A stretch of DNA of 64,000 bases from CAUYXS01 sp965248495 (GTDB lineage Bacteria > Chloroflexota > Dehalococcoidia > Lucifugimonadales > Australimonadaceae). Under the pieces are notes generated by a model. It made no database searches. It was not told the origin of the DNA and was given only the letters and a program-made list of their open reading frames with translations. Numbering within the stretch: position 1 is the first letter of the stretch; every line of letters starts with the position of its first letter. Both the position numbers and the translations under genes were made by a program. Positions 33,257 to 41,199 of the stretch are shown in pieces. The stretch is from the NCBI GenBank assembly GCA_965248495.1, contig CBDFJL010000003.1, positions 2,046,001 to 2,110,000 on the forward strand, in the 5' to 3' direction.

Positions 33257-34363
33257 ATGAGCCGCACCTACGCGCTGCCCAAAGAGACGAATGCGCGCAT
33301 CGACGGCCTCGTCGACGAGATTGAGCGCAGTCCCTTTGGCGCGCCCACCACTCTCGACCTCGAAGGCGCTTACGAGCGCCTGAACATCAAAGCCGTCGTC
33401 GACGACCTGCCCGAAGGCCTCGATGAAGAAGACCTGCGGGGCATCCTCATGTTGGCGATGCTGACCGAGTGCGCCACGGACTCCTACGCGGATGTCTTCT
33501 ACGAGGGCGCCCGCGACTACGGAGCACCGTGGCTGGGCAGGTTCACCGAGCGCACATGGGTCCCCGACGAGTACACGCACGCCGACCCGTTCAAGAGCAT
33601 GCTCATGAGCATGGGGCACAGCGAGGCGGAGCTCGACGACCACATGAAGCGCGTACAGGAAAAGACCTTCGTCCACTCCTCTGGCAGGACGCCCGTCGAG
33701 CTCACCACCTTCGGCATGATCCAGGAGTTCCTCACGGACCACTGGCACGGCATGATCGCCGGACTCCTGCAGCGGAATGCGCCGGAGGCCGCGTATCTCG
33801 CCAACGAGATCAAGAAGCGCGAGACGCTCCATTACATGTGGTACCGGGAAATGACCGCTATGCAGGTGCAGGCGAACCCTGACCTGCTCCACCTCGTCGC
33901 CGAGACCGTCACGTCGTTCAGCATGCCGGGCATGTCTCTGATACCCGAGTACCAGAGCAAGGCCCTGGAGTGGATGAAACCGGCAGGCGCCGACATGCAG
34001 CGTAATGCGCGGGAGGTCATTCGCCACCTCTACGAGATCGGCGGCAGTACGAAGCGCGCAGGCGAGCTCCTGATCGACATCGCAGTCATCAAGGGCATCT
34101 CCATTGCGGGCATGTCGCCCACGCGGGCCCAAGCGATCATCGACCGCCTGGGCGGTGCGGGCTATTCACTCCTGGGCGAAGCAGTCCTTGAGTGCGTCGG
34201 CCTTCCCATGCCGGACGGTATTGGACAGCGCTACGACGACAAGCTGATCGGCGCTGTTCCCACCCCGGGCGCTCTCTACGACCGGCTGCGCGCCAAGATC
34301 CGGACCGTCGTCGTCGGCCGGCTGGACCTTTCGTCGGTCACCGGCGCCCCCGCCGAGGGATAG
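33257..34363 (+). CDS. Acyl-ACP desaturase-like diiron protein
   Basis: A 368-residue ferritin-like diiron oxidase. ERTWVPDEYTHADPFKSML near 98-116 and EIKKRETLHYMWYREMTAMQ near 182-202 carry E-x-x-H pairs that fit the stearoyl-ACP desaturase (FA_desaturase_2) family. EFLTDHWHGMIAGL lies between. It would introduce a double bond in an acyl chain using O2. It lies directly before a cyclopropane/methyl-transfer synthase and a reductase, so the three likely make a modified fatty acid. ATG 33257 begins the good sequence. Confidence 0.82.
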   Translation: MSRTYALPKETNARIDGLVDEIERSPFGAPTTLDLEGAYERLNIKAVVDDLPEGLDEEDLRGILMLAMLTECATDSYADVFYEGARDYGAPWLGRFTERTWVPDEYTHADPFKSMLMSMGHSEAELDDHMKRVQEKTFVHSSGRTPVELTTFGMIQEFLTDHWHGMIAGLLQRNAPEAAYLANEIKKRETLHYMWYREMTAMQVQANPDLLHLVAETVTSFSMPGMSLIPEYQSKALEWMKPAGADMQRNAREVIRHLYEIGGSTKRAGELLIDIAVIKGISIAGMSPTRAQAIIDRLGGAGYSLLGEAVLECVGLPMPDGIGQRYDDKLIGAVPTPGALYDRLRAKIRTVVVGRLDLSSVTGAPAEG

Positions 34364-34367
34364 CTCA

Positions 34368-35579
34368 GTGGCGATAGTCGGTGGCCTCACCGCGGGCGTC
34401 GCTCGCAGCGCCTTTCTGCGCATCCTTGGCCGCCTTAGCGCAGGCACCCTAACGATCGAACTGCCTGAGGGCGGCACCCGCACCTACGCCGGCAACACGC
34501 CGGGCCCCACCGCCACGCTCGTCGTGCATGACGATGCCTTCTTCGGCCACGTGCTCCGCCACGGCGAGATCGGGTTCGGGGAGGCCGTCATGGACGGCCT
34601 TTGCTCTAGCCCGGACCTCGTAGGCCTGATCGAGCTGGCTATCGTCAACCGGCGCTCCGTGAGTCTCAATTCCGGACCGTTGCGGACGCTCTCCCGCGTG
34701 ACCAACCGGCGCATTCACCTCGGCCGGCGCAACACCGCCCGGCAGGCCAGAGAGAATATCCACGCGCACTACGACCTTGGCAACGATTTCTTCCGCCTCT
34801 GGCTCGATGACACCATGACCTACTCCTCGGCGCTGTTCTCCCGCCCCGACGAGCCGCTGGCCGACGCACAGCGCAATAAGTATCGGGCGCTCTGCGACTT
34901 GGCCGGGATTCAGCCGAGTGACCACGTGCTGGAGATCGGCACCGGATGGGGCGGCTTCGCCATGCTTGCCGCCCAGGAGTACGGCTGTCGCGTCACGACG
35001 GTCACCATATCGGCCGAGCAGCATGCTCTCGCCACCGAACGGATCGCGGAGGCTGGGCTCGCGGACAGGGTGGCGGTAGAACTGCGCGACTACCGCGACG
35101 TCACCGGGACCTTCGACGCTATCGTGTCTATCGAGATGTTCGAGGCCGTAGGCGCCGAATTCTTCGGGACCTTCTTCGAGGCATGCGGCTCGCTGCTCAA
35201 GCCGGGCGGCCATTTGGCCATGCAGGTCATCACCGTCCCCGACCGGGAGTACGCCTCCCAGCTCCGGGGCGTCAATTGGATTCAAAAGTACATATTCCCC
35301 GGCGGTATCCTGCCTTCGCTGGCGGAGATGGAGCGCGCCAACGCACGCTCGGGCCTCGTCTTGGCGCGCGCCAAGGACATCGGCCTGCACTACGCCACCA
35401 CGCTGCACCAGTGGCGCGAGCGCTTTTGGCGGGCCATCGACGATGTGCGGGCCCAGGGCTACGATGAGCGCTTCGTCCGCATGTGGGACTACTACCTGGC
35501 CGTCTGCGAGGCCGGCTTCGCCACCCGCAACACCGGGGACGTTCACGTCCTGTTCGAAAAACCGCTACCCGTCGGTTAG
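34368..35579 (+). CDS. cfa: Cyclopropane-fatty-acyl-phospholipid synthase family protein
   Basis: A 403-residue SAM-dependent methyltransferase. HYDLGNDFFRLWLDDTMTYS is the family's lipid-binding signature, and HVLEIGTGWGGFAMLAAQEY is the SAM-binding motif I. VSIEMFEAVGAEFF and WIQKYIFPGGILPSLAEM follow in the right places. It adds a methylene or methyl group from SAM to an unsaturated acyl chain. GTG at 34368 lies four bases after the desaturase stop, showing tight coupling: the desaturase would make the double bond and this enzyme would modify it. Confidence 0.93.
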   Translation: MAIVGGLTAGVARSAFLRILGRLSAGTLTIELPEGGTRTYAGNTPGPTATLVVHDDAFFGHVLRHGEIGFGEAVMDGLCSSPDLVGLIELAIVNRRSVSLNSGPLRTLSRVTNRRIHLGRRNTARQARENIHAHYDLGNDFFRLWLDDTMTYSSALFSRPDEPLADAQRNKYRALCDLAGIQPSDHVLEIGTGWGGFAMLAAQEYGCRVTTVTISAEQHALATERIAEAGLADRVAVELRDYRDVTGTFDAIVSIEMFEAVGAEFFGTFFEACGSLLKPGGHLAMQVITVPDREYASQLRGVNWIQKYIFPGGILPSLAEMERANARSGLVLARAKDIGLHYATTLHQWRERFWRAIDDVRAQGYDERFVRMWDYYLAVCEAGFATRNTGDVHVLFEKPLPVG

Positions 35580-35613
35580 CGGCCAACCCAGCAAACCAAA
35601 CAAGGAGCGGCGC

Positions 35614-36579
35614 ATGAAGGCAGTACAGTTCGCAACCATCGGTGGGCCTGAGGTGCTCGAGGCGGTCGAGGTCCCCAGACCCGAGCCCGGGCCCGAAGAT
35701 GTGTTGATACGAATCGCCGCCATCGGCGTCAACTTCGCCGAGGTTGGCCGAAGGCGGGGGTCGTTCCCGCTGCCGCCCGGTGTGTCGCTGCCCTACGTGC
35801 CAGGATACGAGTGCGCAGGCACCGTCGAGCTGACCGGCGCCAACGTGACGAGCCTGGCAGTGGGCGACCGTGTGCTCGCTCGCGGCTACGCCAGCACCTA
35901 CGCCGAGTACGCAGCGGTACCCGCGGCCACCGTCTACCCCTTCCCCGACACAATCCCCTTCGCTGAGGCGTCCGGCATCTCCGGCATGTACTCGACCGCG
36001 TGGCAGAACATCGTGAACCGCGGCAACGTGCAGGCGGGCGAGACGGTGCTGATCCAGGCGTGCGCCAGCGGGGTCGGCATAGCCAACGTCCAGGTAGCCA
36101 AGTACCGTGGAGCCACGGTCATCGGCACCGCCAGCACCGACGACAAGCTCGAGTGGGCAAAGGGCCTCGGCGTCGACCACGCCATCAACTACGAGACGCG
36201 GGACTTCGTTGAAGAGGTCAAGAAGCTGACCGACGGCAAGGGCGTCCCCGTCGTGGTCGACGGCGTCGGCGGCGATACCTTCCTGCGCGGAATCAAGTGC
36301 CTGTCGCCTGGCGGCCGCATCGTCGTCTACGGAGTGGCCTCGGGCCAGCGAACCGCTACCGTCACCATTCCGGAGCTGTGGTTTACCAACCTCACCGTCC
36401 TGGGCTCGGGGTCCAGCGGCGTCAGCCGTGACGACTTCCAGCGCGTCATCGGCCTCGTGGCCGACGGATCGCTGAAGGTCCCGGTGGACCGCACATGGCC
36501 GCTTGAGCAGGCGTCCGAAGCGCACCGCTACCTGGAGTCGCGCCAGGTCCGAGGGAAGATCGTCCTGACCGTCGATTAG
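35614..36579 (+). CDS. Zinc-independent MDR oxidoreductase (NADPH:quinone reductase type)
   Basis: A 321-residue medium-chain reductase. MKAVQFATIGGPEVLEAVEV is the typical start, GVNFAEVGRRRGSFPLPPGV the substrate-side motif, and VLIQACASGVGIANVQVAKY the NADPH-binding region. No structural zinc cysteines are seen. An AAGGAG ribosome binding site precedes ATG 35614. It follows the cfa gene by 34 bases, so it may reduce an intermediate of the same lipid modification or have a separate quinone-reducing role. A terminator follows. Confidence 0.88.
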   Translation: MKAVQFATIGGPEVLEAVEVPRPEPGPEDVLIRIAAIGVNFAEVGRRRGSFPLPPGVSLPYVPGYECAGTVELTGANVTSLAVGDRVLARGYASTYAEYAAVPAATVYPFPDTIPFAEASGISGMYSTAWQNIVNRGNVQAGETVLIQACASGVGIANVQVAKYRGATVIGTASTDDKLEWAKGLGVDHAINYETRDFVEEVKKLTDGKGVPVVVDGVGGDTFLRGIKCLSPGGRIVVYGVASGQRTATVTIPELWFTNLTVLGSGSSGVSRDDFQRVIGLVADGSLKVPVDRTWPLEQASEAHRYLESRQVRGKIVLTVD

Positions 36580-36602
36580 CGCGCACCCGCCATTGTCGCC
36601 CC

Positions 36603-36637
36603 GAAAGTCCCCCGCCACCGGGGGCTTTCGCTTTGCC
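36603..36637 (+). terminator. Terminator of the lipid-modification operon
   Basis: GAAAGTCCCCCG pairs with CGGGGGCTTTC, followed by GCTTTGC. It closes the desaturase-cfa-MDR operon. Confidence 0.75.
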
Positions 36638-36678
36638 CGTCTGTTCTGTGATGCTGTCCATGCTCTGGGGTAGTCCTG

Positions 36679-36694
36679 ACCCCGTATCTAGTGG
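36679..36694 (+). promoter_or_regulatory. NrdR-box-like site upstream of nrdA
   Basis: The 16-mer ACCCCGTATCTAGTGG matches most of the NrdR-box consensus, including the tATCTaGt core. A similar site with the same core lies at 39849-39864 before nrdB. NrdR is the usual repressor of ribonucleotide reductase genes. No second tandem box is clear. Confidence 0.45.
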
Positions 36695-36735
36695 CAGACT
36701 GACGTGGAACTGCCAAATGTGGTGGAATAAGCCTC

Positions 36736-36765
36736 TTGACCCGAGGCAAGGGCCTTACCCATAAT
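36736..36765 (+). promoter_or_regulatory. Sigma-70-type promoter of nrdA
   Basis: TTGACC and CATAAT are separated by 18 bases, 86 bases before the nrdA ATG. It lies 40 bases downstream of the NrdR-like site. Confidence 0.6.
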
Positions 36766-36850
36766 CCGCCTGCTTTTCTGATGAATCAGGGCTCCGCTCT
36801 CCATCGAGGTGCGGGGCCCAAATCTTCACAGAGCGCAGGGGCAGCAGACC

Positions 36851-39295
36851 ATGACGACCACTGACGACAAGACCATTCAACAGGGCTCCGAACTCACCAT
36901 CGGCGCTGGCACGCCTGCGAACGGGTCCGGGAGCGGGATGCGCGTCCTCAAGCGCAACGGCGACCTCGAGGTCGCGGACGTGACGAAGATCGTGCGCGCT
37001 GTGGAGCGCTGTGTCGGCGACCTCGAGAACGTCGACCCCCTCCGCATCGCGACGCGCACCATCAGCGGCCTCTACGACGGGGCCACGACCCGTGAGCTGG
37101 ACGAGCTCTCAATCCAGACCTCCGCGTCGCTGATCGCAGAGGAGCCCGCCTACTCCAAGCTGGCCGCATCCCTGCTGGCGACGTTCATCGACAAGGAGGT
37201 GGAGAACCAAGACATTCACTCCTTCTCCCAGTCGATTCGCACCGGGAGCGACCTGGGGCTCATCGCGGACCACGTCGCGCAGTTCGTCGCCACGAACGCG
37301 CGCAAGCTCAACGACGCCGTGTCGCCCGAGCGGAGCAGGCTCTTTGAATACTTCGGCCTGCGCACGGTCTACGACCGCTACCTGCTGAAGCACCCCGAAA
37401 GCCGCGACGCCATCGAGACGCCGCAGTACTTCTTTCTGCGGGTCGCCTGCGGGCTTGCCCGCTCGCCCTCCGAGGCCGTCGAGCTCTACGAGCTGATGTC
37501 GAAGCTCGACTACATGGTCAGCTCGCCCACCCTGTTCAATTCCGGCACGTCGCATCAACAGATGTCGTCGTGCTACCTGCTGGACTCGCCGGAGGACAAC
37601 CTCGAGGCGATTTACAGCCGCTACACCGACGTAGCGAAGCTCTCGAAGTTCGCCGGCGGTATCGGCATCTCCTACTCTCGGGTACGCGCCCGCGGCTCCC
37701 TCATCAAGGGCACCAACGGTCACTCGAACGGCATCGTCCCCTGGCTCAAGACACTCGACTCCTCCGTCGCCGCCGTGAACCAGGGCGGCCGGCGCAAGGG
37801 TGCTGCCTGCGTCTACCTCGAGTCTTGGCACTCGGACATCGAGGAGTTCTTGGAGCTGAAGGAGAACACCGGCGACGAGGCCCGTCGTGCCCACAACCTG
37901 AACATCGCCAACTGGGTCCCTGATCTCTTCATGCGCCGTGTCGAGGAGGACGGTACCTGGTCCCTCTTCGATCCCAAGGCCGTGCCCCACTTCGTCGACC
38001 TCTACGGCGAGGCCTTCGACCAGGCGTACCTCGATGCCGAGGCGAAGGGCCTGTTCACTTCGCAGGTCCCCGCTCGCGAGCTCTACGCATCGATGATGCG
38101 GACACTCGCGCAGACAGGCAACGGGTGGATGACCTTCAAGGACGGGAGCAACCGCAAGTCCAACCAGACCGGCCTGCCCCAGAACGTCATCCACCTCTCG
38201 AACCTCTGCACTGAGATCCTCGAAGTCACCAGCCAGCCTGAAACGGCCGTCTGCAACCTGGGCTCCGTGAACCTGGGGCACTTCGTGTCGCCGGACGGCG
38301 AGTTCGATTTCGAACGCCTCGGCCGCGTGGTGCGCACCGCGGTCCGTTTCTTGGACCGCGTCATCGACATCAACTACTACCCGACCGATGCCGCCGCCGT
38401 GTCCAACGCGCGCTGGCGCCCCGTGGGCCTCGGTGTGCTTGGCCTGCAAGACGTCTTCTTCAAGCTGCGCCTGCCCTTCGACGACCCCCGGGCCATCGAT
38501 CTGTCCGCACGCATCCAGGAGGAGATCTACTTCTGGGCGCTGACCACCTCCAGTGAGATGGCTGAGGAGTCGGGCTCGCACGGCTCGTATGCCGAGACGC
38601 GAGCGGCCAAGGGCGACCTGCAGTTCGACCTCTGGGGCGTGACGCCCTCACAGCCCAAGCGCTGGGCCGAGTTGAAGCTGCGCATCACCGAGTACGGCCT
38701 GCGCAACTCGCTGCTCCTTGCCATCGCGCCCACCGCCACCATTGCCTCCATCTGCGGCAGCTACGAATGCATCGAGCCGCAGCTGTCCAACCTGTTCAAG
38801 CGCGAGACGCTGTCCGGCGAGTTCCTTCAGCTCAACGGTTACCTGGTCAACGACCTCAAGGCCCGCGGTCTGTGGACCGAGGGTTTGCGCGCGCAGATCA
38901 AGACAGCCGAGGGCTCCATCCAAGACATCGCCGAGATTCCGCAGGACATACGCGACCTCTATCGCACCGTCTGGGAGCTTCCGCAGAAGGCGCTCATCGA
39001 CATGGCAGCCGCACGCGGCCCGTACATCGACCAGAGCCAGTCGCTGAACCTGTTCATGGCGGCACCGAACATCGGCAAGCTCTCCTCCATGTACATGTAC
39101 GCGTGGAAGGCCGGGCTGAAGACGACCTACTACCTACGCTCCCGGCCCGCGACGCGCATCAAGCAGGCGACCAACGCCGTGGCCAGCGTCGTCGCGGACA
39201 TCGCGCCCGTCTTCGACATCGTGCCCGCCCTCACCGACGCCGAGGCGTTGGCCTGCTCGCTGGAGAACCCCGAGAACTGCGAGGCCTGCGAGTAG
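36851..39295 (+). CDS. nrdA: Class I ribonucleoside-diphosphate reductase, large subunit
   Basis: An 814-residue enzyme that reduces ribonucleotides to deoxyribonucleotides. An N-terminal ATP-cone (MRVLKRNGDLEVADVTKIVR) gives allosteric control. The catalytic barrel shows SSCYLLDSPEDNLE (substrate-side Cys), NLCTEILEV (active-site Cys and Glu, N-L-C-T-E), VCNLGSVNLGHF (second redox Cys) and APTATIASICGSYECIEP. The C-terminus ends NPENCEACE, the C-x2-C pair that re-reduces the active site. ATG 36851 is preceded by GGGGCAGCAG. A small gene starts one base after its stop, and nrdB follows. Confidence 0.97.
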   Translation: MTTTDDKTIQQGSELTIGAGTPANGSGSGMRVLKRNGDLEVADVTKIVRAVERCVGDLENVDPLRIATRTISGLYDGATTRELDELSIQTSASLIAEEPAYSKLAASLLATFIDKEVENQDIHSFSQSIRTGSDLGLIADHVAQFVATNARKLNDAVSPERSRLFEYFGLRTVYDRYLLKHPESRDAIETPQYFFLRVACGLARSPSEAVELYELMSKLDYMVSSPTLFNSGTSHQQMSSCYLLDSPEDNLEAIYSRYTDVAKLSKFAGGIGISYSRVRARGSLIKGTNGHSNGIVPWLKTLDSSVAAVNQGGRRKGAACVYLESWHSDIEEFLELKENTGDEARRAHNLNIANWVPDLFMRRVEEDGTWSLFDPKAVPHFVDLYGEAFDQAYLDAEAKGLFTSQVPARELYASMMRTLAQTGNGWMTFKDGSNRKSNQTGLPQNVIHLSNLCTEILEVTSQPETAVCNLGSVNLGHFVSPDGEFDFERLGRVVRTAVRFLDRVIDINYYPTDAAAVSNARWRPVGLGVLGLQDVFFKLRLPFDDPRAIDLSARIQEEIYFWALTTSSEMAEESGSHGSYAETRAAKGDLQFDLWGVTPSQPKRWAELKLRITEYGLRNSLLLAIAPTATIASICGSYECIEPQLSNLFKRETLSGEFLQLNGYLVNDLKARGLWTEGLRAQIKTAEGSIQDIAEIPQDIRDLYRTVWELPQKALIDMAAARGPYIDQSQSLNLFMAAPNIGKLSSMYMYAWKAGLKTTYYLRSRPATRIKQATNAVASVVADIAPVFDIVPALTDAEALACSLENPENCEACE

Positions 39296-39296
39296 C

Positions 39297-39683
39297 GTGA
39301 CAGCGCAGCCTTCCCTCACCGCGGCAGACCTCTTCGTCGCACTCAAGCGCTCCGGTGAGCTGCTGACCCAGCTTGCCAGCGATCTGGAGCCTGCGCTGGA
39401 GCGTGCCGCCGCGGTATTCGCCGGCCAGCTGTCGCTGCTCGATGGCGAGTCGCACGGGACGCCGCAAGAGGTCGCCGACCAAGCCGAGACGCGAGCGCGC
39501 GAGGTCATCGAGCCGTTGGAGCGCCTCCTCGGCCTGGCCTCGGCGCCCCCCTACCTCGTCGCCCAGGACGACATCCAGAAGCGGATCATTCGGGACCTGC
39601 GCGAGGAGGCCGCGAGCCTCCACGACCAGGTCTCCCTGCTCAGGGCCGTCGCACTCGACGGTCACGCTCGATCGGCAAACTGA
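39297..39683 (+). CDS. Hypothetical helical protein between nrdA and nrdB
   Basis: A 128-residue protein that starts (GTG) one base after the nrdA stop, so it is co-transcribed with nrdA. It looks all-helical, with heptad-like stretches (LLTQLASDLEPALERAAAVF, then IQKRIIRDLREEAASLHDQV), suggesting a coiled coil. No family is recognised. Its fixed position suggests a part in reductase assembly or regulation, but that is guesswork. Confidence 0.65.
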   Translation: MTAQPSLTAADLFVALKRSGELLTQLASDLEPALERAAAVFAGQLSLLDGESHGTPQEVADQAETRAREVIEPLERLLGLASAPPYLVAQDDIQKRIIRDLREEAASLHDQVSLLRAVALDGHARSAN

Positions 39684-39687
39684 CGAC

Positions 39688-39702
39688 CCCCGACGTTCGG
39701 GG
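39688..39702 (+). terminator. Short hairpin after the small nrdA-linked gene
   Basis: CCCCGA/TCGGGG with a CGT loop, followed by CTTTGCTC. It may be a weak terminator for the nrdA transcript. Confidence 0.5.
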
Positions 39703-39711
39703 CTTTGCTCC

Positions 39712-39762
39712 GTCCTTCACCACGGGAACACTCCTCCCCTTTTCAGGCCCGTGGTGAAGGAC
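39712..39762 (+). promoter_or_regulatory. Long perfect hairpin between the nrdA unit and nrdB
   Basis: GTCCTTCACCACGGG and CCCGTGGTGAAGGAC form a 15-base perfect stem with a 21-base pyrimidine-rich loop (39727-39747). It is stronger than any other stem in this part of the window. It is followed by CGCTCTATC, not a T-run, so it may be an RNA processing or stability element or a terminator. It lies about 120 bases before nrdB. Confidence 0.6.
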
Positions 39763-39848
39763 GCTCTATCTGCCACCCCTCCAAGAATCCTGCCAACGCC
39801 CACTTGCTCCGCCCTGCGGCACCAGATGTATAGTCCTCGCCCAAGCGT

Positions 39849-39864
39849 CCACACTATCTAGTAG
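39849..39864 (+). promoter_or_regulatory. NrdR-box-like site upstream of nrdB
   Basis: CCACACTATCTAGTAG shares the tATCTaGt core with the site before nrdA and ends 18 bases before the nrdB ATG. A TATAGT element at 39829-39834 lies just upstream and could be the -10 of an nrdB promoter. Confidence 0.45.
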
Positions 39865-39882
39865 GAATATGGAGACCGCTCG

Positions 39883-40878
39883 ATGATTCTCGACCCCGGC
39901 CTGAACCTCACGCTGCGGCCCATGCGCTACCCGGACTTCTACGAGATGTACAAGAACGGCATCCGCAACACCTGGACCGTTGACGAGGTCGACTTCCAGA
40001 GCGATCTGCCCGACCTGGCCAAAATGACGTCCGCCGAGCGGCACCTGGTGAACCGGCTGGTGGCATTCTTCGCGACGGGCGACTCCATCGTCGCCAACAA
40101 CCTCGTGCTCAACCTCTACCAGCACATCAACTCACCTGAGGCACGCCTCTACCTCTCGCGGCAGCTGTTCGAGGAGGCGGTGCACGTCCAGTTCTACCTG
40201 ACGCTGCTGGACAACTACATGCCCGATGTGGAGGAGCGGCACCAGGCCTTCCGGGCCATCGAGACGATCCCATCCATTCGGCGCAAGGCTGAGTTCTGCT
40301 TCAAGTGGATGAACGCTGTCTACGACATACGGGAACTGAAGACCGACGCGGACCGCAAGCAGTTCCTGCTCAACCTCATCTGCTTCGCGACGTGCGTTGA
40401 GGGGCTGTTCTTCTTCGCGGCGTTCGCCTACGTCTACTTCATGCGCTCCAAAGGGTTGCTGAACGGCCTCGCTTCCGGGACGAACTGGGTGTTCCGCGAC
40501 GAGTCGTCCCACATGAACTTCGCGCTATCCGTCATCGAGACGGTCCGGCGTGAGTCGCCGCAACTGTTCGACGACGAGATGCGCGCGAGCGTCGTCGCGA
40601 TGATGGAGGAGGCCGTCGAGTGCGAGCTCGGTTTCGCCGAGGACCTGCTCGACGAGGGCGTCGCTGGGCTGTCGCTCACCGACATGCGCCAGTACCTTGA
40701 GTACGTCGCTGACCAGCGGCTCGCCAACCTCGGCATGCCGGCCCGCTTCGGTTCGCGCAACCCCTTCTCGTTCATGGACCTCCAGGACGTCCAGGAGCTG
40801 TCCAACTTCTTCGAGCGGCGCGTGTCGGCCTACCAGGTCGGCGTCTCTGGCAACGTGTCCTTCGACGAAGATTTCTAA
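39883..40878 (+). CDS. nrdB: Class I ribonucleoside-diphosphate reductase, small subunit
   Basis: A 331-residue ferritin-like R2 protein that supplies the radical for NrdA. The metal ligands can be placed as D67, E98, H101, E173, E207 and H210 (FEEAVHVQFY, CVEGLFFF, RDESSHMNF). A Tyr at 105 stands where the radical Tyr of E. coli R2 is found, four residues after the first His, so a tyrosyl-radical subtype is likely. It has its own NrdR-like site and probably its own promoter. The C-terminal tail NVSFDEDF would dock on NrdA. Confidence 0.96.
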   Translation: MILDPGLNLTLRPMRYPDFYEMYKNGIRNTWTVDEVDFQSDLPDLAKMTSAERHLVNRLVAFFATGDSIVANNLVLNLYQHINSPEARLYLSRQLFEEAVHVQFYLTLLDNYMPDVEERHQAFRAIETIPSIRRKAEFCFKWMNAVYDIRELKTDADRKQFLLNLICFATCVEGLFFFAAFAYVYFMRSKGLLNGLASGTNWVFRDESSHMNFALSVIETVRRESPQLFDDEMRASVVAMMEEAVECELGFAEDLLDEGVAGLSLTDMRQYLEYVADQRLANLGMPARFGSRNPFSFMDLQDVQELSNFFERRVSAYQVGVSGNVSFDEDF

Positions 40879-41199
40879 CAGCTGCCTGCGGAGGGCGAGT
40901 GGCCCTTCTCGTCTCACCGTCAGAGGGCCTCACCTCGAATCGCAGTAGGGCTGTGCGCCCGTTTCTCTTGGGGGAGTGCAGAGGGGGTGCCCTTCTGCCG
41001 GGCGCGCGGGGGTATCCCCCGCTTTGGCTCTTTATTACCCCCTTCCTGGCCAGGCCTGTCCTGAGTCCGCCGAAGGGAAGGGGGTAGGGGATGGTCGAAG
41101 GGTTTGCGGGATACCCAAGCGACGCCGCGAAGAGCGCCGTAATGCAGGGCTCTTAACGAAGAGAGGGCCTGGGTGGGGGTGGGCGTATTCGCGGTTACA
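40879..41199. other. Intergenic region with a repeat-like inverted repeat
   Basis: About 320 bases without a gene. It contains several G- and C-runs and the inverted repeat described next. The last bases (GCGGTTACAATGG) lead into the hydrolase gene. Confidence 0.5.
41036..41086. repeat. Inverted repeat, possible dispersed intergenic element
   Basis: TACCCCCTTCC (41036-41046) and GGAAGGGGGTA (41076-41086) are perfect 11-base arms around a TCCTGAGTCCGCCGAAG-type core. The core resembles the CCTGAG...CGAAGG phrases of dispersed intergenic repeats, and a related GC-rich block lies at 62105-62290. Confidence 0.5.

Noticed and set aside
37109..38581. A 490-codon minus-strand frame opposite nrdA
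   Set aside because: Antisense shadow; nrdA motifs are complete on the other strand.
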